From Bacteroidales bacterium (GTDB lineage: Bacteria > Bacteroidota > Bacteroidia > Bacteroidales > UBA932): a stretch of DNA of 45,009 nucleotides. Location of the stretch: positions 1 to 45,009 of the forward strand of contig JAFZUX010000019.1 in NCBI GenBank assembly GCA_017618115.1, in the 5' to 3' direction. Positions 42,220 through 45,009 of this stretch are shown here, one piece after another. A program made the position numbers and the translations under genes. Positions within the stretch are counted from its first letter, which is position 1, and each line of letters opens with the position of its first letter. A model generated the notes under the pieces. It was not told the origin of the DNA, searched no databases, and saw only the letters and a list, made by a program, of their open reading frames with translations.

Positions 42220-42345
42220 ATGAAGAAACAATTTTACATAGCTCCACTTTCAGAAATTGTTGAAATTGTTCAAGAAAGTGGGTTGTGCATTACATTAAGT
42301 CAGGCAAGATTCATTGGTTTTTTAGAGGATGGAGGGGATTTGTAA
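42220..42345 (+). CDS. Short leader-like ORF upstream of a fimbrillin-like lipoprotein
   Basis: This 41-residue ORF (MKKQFYIAPLSEIVEIV ... FLEDGGDL) lies behind a good promoter and its stop overlaps the lipoprotein start by one base (TAATG), so translation is coupled. From memory, short ORFs of the form MKK-x-Y-x-x-P-x-x-E ending in a Gly/Asp-rich tail precede fimbrillin-like surface lipoproteins in Bacteroides and Prevotella; this one fits that pattern. It has no signal peptide, and function is unknown. The open frame continues upstream to 42121 but crosses the promoter, so the ATG at 42220 is chosen. Confidence 0.72.
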   Translation: MKKQFYIAPLSEIVEIVQESGLCITLSQARFIGFLEDGGDL

Positions 42346-44828
42346 TGAAAAGGTCTGTATTTAACAATATTCTTTTGAGAGTTGTTTTAATACTGCTCTC
42401 TGTTTGTGTTTTATCATGCACAAAAGAGGATAGATATGTGCCTGAAGAAGAGCCGGTTGTCATAGATAATTCGTTCCCATTTTCAATTACGGTGGGAACC
42501 GGTGCAAATACCAGAGCTGGCGTAAATTCTTCTGGTGAATATGTCTTCCGTGATGGAGATATGTTGTTTGTAGCCAATAGCGATCAGTCAATTCGAGGAG
42601 AGTTAACATTGACTTCAACTTCTGATGAGGGAAGGAAGGGGACATTTAGTGGCGCATTTAACGAAGAACCATCTGAGGGCACAACCTTTTATGTGACTTT
42701 GGTAAGTGGAGGAAACGACAAGATACATACATTAGTGGGTGAAGCACCTTACCGTTATGTTGCTGCAACTAGAACTTATCCTACAGGCGTACCGGCAACA
42801 CCGGGAGATCCACCCGTACAAGGAGCAATAGCTTCTTCATTGGAGGAAGCAATCAACTGGTATAGTGACTTTACTGGTTCCTTCAACTACGGAGAAACAA
42901 ATAGTTGCAATTTAAGTCAAGGCTCTACATTCATTGAATTTAATATTAGATACTTGGATATTTATGTAGATTCAAAATCGTTTGGAGAAGATGCCATAAT
43001 TGAATTTACTAATACTAATGGTGAATCCGAAATTACTGCTGATCATAGAGAGGGGGTAGTCGCTTTAACCGCCGATGAGGCTGGATATGCTTATTCACAA
43101 TGTTTTGTTGCTTTCCCAGGCGGAACTGTACTTGATGGTGCTGAAGTAACAATATCTTCGGATGATTTTCCAGATATGGATTTTTCAATTAAAGGTGCAA
43201 CTTTACAGAAAAGCAAGAAATACAATGTAAAGAGGGATGTAGTAGATGATTTTTCTATAGTGACGACAACGGATAATACTACTATAACCTTTAATAGTTA
43301 TTATCTTAGATCTGGAGCTGGTGTGCAATATCAAATTGCTCCTAGCGAAGACTGGTTGTCTTACACGGAGCCTCTAACTGGCTTGGCTGCAAATGTTGTT
43401 GTAAGTTTTCGTGCTAAGCGTGTTGATGTAGGAGCGGGGAAAGGTGTCTATGATAATCAGACTAATACAGATGCGCAAGGTCCTACCACATGGCCTAAGA
43501 GTGCAGGACGCCCAATTTTTACATTTTCTCAGCCGGTAAAGGTCTATGGAGACATAATGTCTTTACTATGTGACGCAAATTACAATAAAACTAACTATCT
43601 CAACAAACATGATTTTTCGGGGTCTTTTTGGAATGTTACCAATATGGATATTCATGAAGACCGTAACCTGGTTCTTTCTGCACAGGATCTCACTAGCGGT
43701 ACCAATCATTACCAAAACATGTTTAGACAAAGTTCCATAGTTAAGGGCAATCACATAGTTATTTCTGCTGTAACAATGGGTAATTATAGTTGCAATAGCA
43801 TGTTTAAGCAGTGCTATAGTATGACATCAGCTCCCGTACTTAAGTCAACAACTATGGCTCCTTATTGTTACCAGTCTATGTTTGAGAAATGCCGTAGTTT
43901 GACGGAAGTTCCAGAACTTAAGGCAAAGATTTTAGATACGAGTTGTTATAGGCAAATGTTTTGTGGAACAGGAGAAAACATGGTTTTGACATCTGTTCCG
44001 GAAGACCTGTTACCTGCAACTGAATTGGAACCGGATTGTTATTACCAGATGTTTTGTAATTGTAAAAATCTGGCAAACGCTCCAAAATTACCGGCTACAT
44101 CATTAGCGGAGAAGTGCTATTTTCAAATGTTTTATGGTTGCAAAAGTTTAACTTCCGCCCCAGAACTTCCAGCAACCATACTTGCAGACGTTTGTTATGA
44201 AGGAATGTTTCTTGATTGCACGAAACTGACTAGTGCCCCAGAACTTCCAGCAACCACACTTGCTCCTTATTGCTATCACAATATGTTCCGTGGTTGTATT
44301 CAGTTAACTGTAGTACCAGCACTGCCAGCCACTACTTTAGCTGATTTTTGCTACCGCAGAATGTTTGAAGGATGTACTAAAATAACAACTGCCCCAGAAC
44401 GACTGCCAGCAACGACACTTGCTCAATCGTGCTATGTGTCAATGTTTAAAAACTGCAATAAGTTAAAAACAGCGCCTGAACTTCCAGCGACTACACTTGC
44501 AGATAGTTGTTACTGTGAAATGTTCAGACTCTGCAAGATTATAACGGAATCGCCAGTACTTCCAGCTGAGACTTTGAAAAATTATTGTTATGATAGAATG
44601 TTTTATGATTGCTATGTATTAAAGACCGTAACTTGTTTAGCTACTAATCCAACTGATCCTAACGTAAAAGAACCAACTATTTCATGGTTGGCTGGAGTCA
44701 TTGTTACACAAGGAAGTAATGACCATACTTTTTATGTCAATGAAAATATTTTCGGACAAGATTTATGGGAGCGTGGTGATTCTGGAATACCTTATGATTG
44801 GATAATAGAACCATATAATCCAGAATAG
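42345..44828 (+). CDS. Fimbrillin-like lipoprotein with leucine-rich-type CY-MF-C repeats
   Basis: This 827-residue protein has a lipoprotein signal ending VCVLSC (Cys25). Residues about 40-300 resemble the N-terminal fold of fimbrillin/Mfa-like proteins (FRDGDMLFVANSD, GTFSGAF, and GATLQKSKKYNVKRDV at the end). After a linker domain (about 300-480), about eleven repeats of roughly 26 residues run from 483 to about 770, of the form CYxxMFxxCxxLTxAPELPATTLAxx, a BspA/DUF285-like leucine-rich repeat type. The end (LATNPTDPNVKEPTISWLAG ... YDWIIEPYNPE) is a cap. It is probably exposed at the surface and may bind host or partner molecules. The gene is visibly more AT-rich than its neighbours, and an IS follows 41 nt after the stop, suggesting acquired DNA. 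Confidence 0.88.
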   Translation: MKRSVFNNILLRVVLILLSVCVLSCTKEDRYVPEEEPVVIDNSFPFSITVGTGANTRAGVNSSGEYVFRDGDMLFVANSDQSIRGELTLTSTSDEGRKGTFSGAFNEEPSEGTTFYVTLVSGGNDKIHTLVGEAPYRYVAATRTYPTGVPATPGDPPVQGAIASSLEEAINWYSDFTGSFNYGETNSCNLSQGSTFIEFNIRYLDIYVDSKSFGEDAIIEFTNTNGESEITADHREGVVALTADEAGYAYSQCFVAFPGGTVLDGAEVTISSDDFPDMDFSIKGATLQKSKKYNVKRDVVDDFSIVTTTDNTTITFNSYYLRSGAGVQYQIAPSEDWLSYTEPLTGLAANVVVSFRAKRVDVGAGKGVYDNQTNTDAQGPTTWPKSAGRPIFTFSQPVKVYGDIMSLLCDANYNKTNYLNKHDFSGSFWNVTNMDIHEDRNLVLSAQDLTSGTNHYQNMFRQSSIVKGNHIVISAVTMGNYSCNSMFKQCYSMTSAPVLKSTTMAPYCYQSMFEKCRSLTEVPELKAKILDTSCYRQMFCGTGENMVLTSVPEDLLPATELEPDCYYQMFCNCKNLANAPKLPATSLAEKCYFQMFYGCKSLTSAPELPATILADVCYEGMFLDCTKLTSAPELPATTLAPYCYHNMFRGCIQLTVVPALPATTLADFCYRRMFEGCTKITTAPERLPATTLAQSCYVSMFKNCNKLKTAPELPATTLADSCYCEMFRLCKIITESPVLPAETLKNYCYDRMFYDCYVLKTVTCLATNPTDPNVKEPTISWLAGVIVTQGSNDHTFYVNENIFGQDLWERGDSGIPYDWIIEPYNPE
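43791..44660 (+). repeat. About eleven tandem 78-bp coding repeats
   Basis: TGT/TGC-TAT ... ATGTTT ... TGT units recur at about 75-81 bp (starts near 43791, 43866, 43944 and 44037 and on). The core CCAGAACTTCCAGCAACCAC is nearly identical in the central copies, while the outer copies are diverged, the usual pattern of unequal duplication within a repeat protein. Confidence 0.85.
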
Positions 44829-44869
44829 TGTTTTGATTGAGGTTTGAAAAAGAAAAAAGGGCTCGCCGG

Positions 44870-45009
44870 TGACATGAACCCCGAAAGTTAGACAAAAAAC
44901 TTTCGGGGTTATGTTATGCGAAAAAAGCATTCTTACGAAGATCGCCTCAAGTATATGAAGATGCTTGAGGCGGGGTATAGTGTACACTATATCCATGAGC
45001 ACTATGGAA
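44870..45009 (+). mobile_element. IS3-family (IS150-like) insertion sequence, left end, truncated by window
   Basis: TGACATGAACC followed by CCGAAAGTTAGACA resembles the terminal inverted repeat of IS150-group IS3 elements. A 12-bp perfect hairpin (44877-44888 with 44899-44910) lies just inside the end, directly before the transposase start, as is common where read-through transcription is blocked. The right end is outside the window, so target duplication and intactness cannot be judged. Confidence 0.75.
44916..45009 (+). CDS. IS3-family transposase OrfA, N-terminal fragment
   Basis: The frame opens at ATG 44916, six nt after the IS-end hairpin, and stays open to the window edge (31 codons). 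It reads MRKKHSYEDRLKYMKMLEAG and then YSVHYIHEHYG, matching the start of the helix-turn-helix OrfA of IS150-like elements (KKxYSxExKLxxVxxxLEGxSxxxIAxxxG). The gene is cut by the window end, so OrfB and the frameshift site are not seen. Confidence 0.75.
   Translation, partial: MRKKHSYEDRLKYMKMLEAGYSVHYIHEHYG

Noticed and set aside
43791-44660. Tandem repeat array considered as a non-coding satellite or CRISPR.
   Set aside because: The 78-bp units keep frame with conserved CY-MF-C residues in a lipoprotein gene.
44763-45002. 79-aa minus-strand open frame over the IS end.
   Set aside because: It crosses the IS boundary and its hairpin; the plus-strand OrfA start explains the region.

Overview
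The window looks like a piece of a Bacteroidales (Bacteroidota) chromosome. The signs are: an rRNA operon end of Bacteroidetes type; repeated upstream matches to the Bacteroidetes -7 promoter element TAnnTTTG with no strong Shine-Dalgarno sequences; an ExbB / small membrane protein / ExbD / ExbD cluster; a linked pyrB-pyrI pair; a serC-serA-DUF1015 operon with the short ACT-less SerA; and a fimbrillin-like lipoprotein preceded by a tiny ORF. I cannot place it to genus from sequence alone.

Layout. 1-525: the 3' end of a 23S rRNA, a 5S rRNA and a strong terminator. 587-1158: a ParD/ParE-type toxin-antitoxin pair inserted right behind the rRNA operon. 1165-2835: a secreted C69 dipeptidase. 2832-5184 (minus): a LuxC-like acyl-CoA reductase, a pRiA4b ORF-3-like protein and miaA. 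5233-7277 (plus): a YigZ/IMPACT protein, then pyrB and pyrI. 7429-10728: serC, serA and DUF1015. 10749-10922: a bidirectional terminator and a striking 129-bp structured inverted-repeat element between convergent operons. 10929-14545 (minus): recQ and a Dcu-type C4-dicarboxylate transporter. 14612-16734: arabinose-5-phosphate isomerase (Kdo pathway) and a ureohydrolase. 16790-17509: an FKBP lipoprotein. 17616-30096: a long co-directional housekeeping run (unknown membrane-anchored protein, MsbA-like ABC exporter, acyl-CoA/acyl-ACP ligase, dCMP deaminase, S41 protease, rpiB, truB, queA, dprA, tatD), followed by asparaginase at 30112-31146. 31269-33573: a TonB energising module. 33680-35602: an alkaline phosphatase fused to an SGNH hydrolase. 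35614-38384: asnS, udk and a TonB-like protein. 38396-39472 (minus): galE. 39636-40502: an unusual cysteine-repeat lipoprotein. 40576-42092: an AI-2E family permease and a C_GCAxxG_C_C protein. 42100-45009: an AT-richer accessory segment with a palindrome, a promoter, a 41-residue leader-like ORF coupled to a fimbrillin-like/leucine-rich-repeat lipoprotein, and the left end of an IS3-family insertion sequence cut by the window edge.

Most of the window is ordinary core metabolism: pyrimidine and serine synthesis, tRNA modification, envelope biogenesis and energisation. The most unusual items are the Cys-repeat lipoprotein (25 cysteines at a 7/6 or 7/4 spacing, apparently inserted into an Ig-like fold), the multi-hairpin inverted-repeat element at 10794-10922, the phosphatase-SGNH fusion, the SerA with Lys at the usual catalytic His next to a DUF1015 protein, and the small-ORF/repeat-lipoprotein/IS region at the right end. 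No CRISPR array, prophage or tRNA gene was seen, and no stretch over 300 bases lacks a gene.
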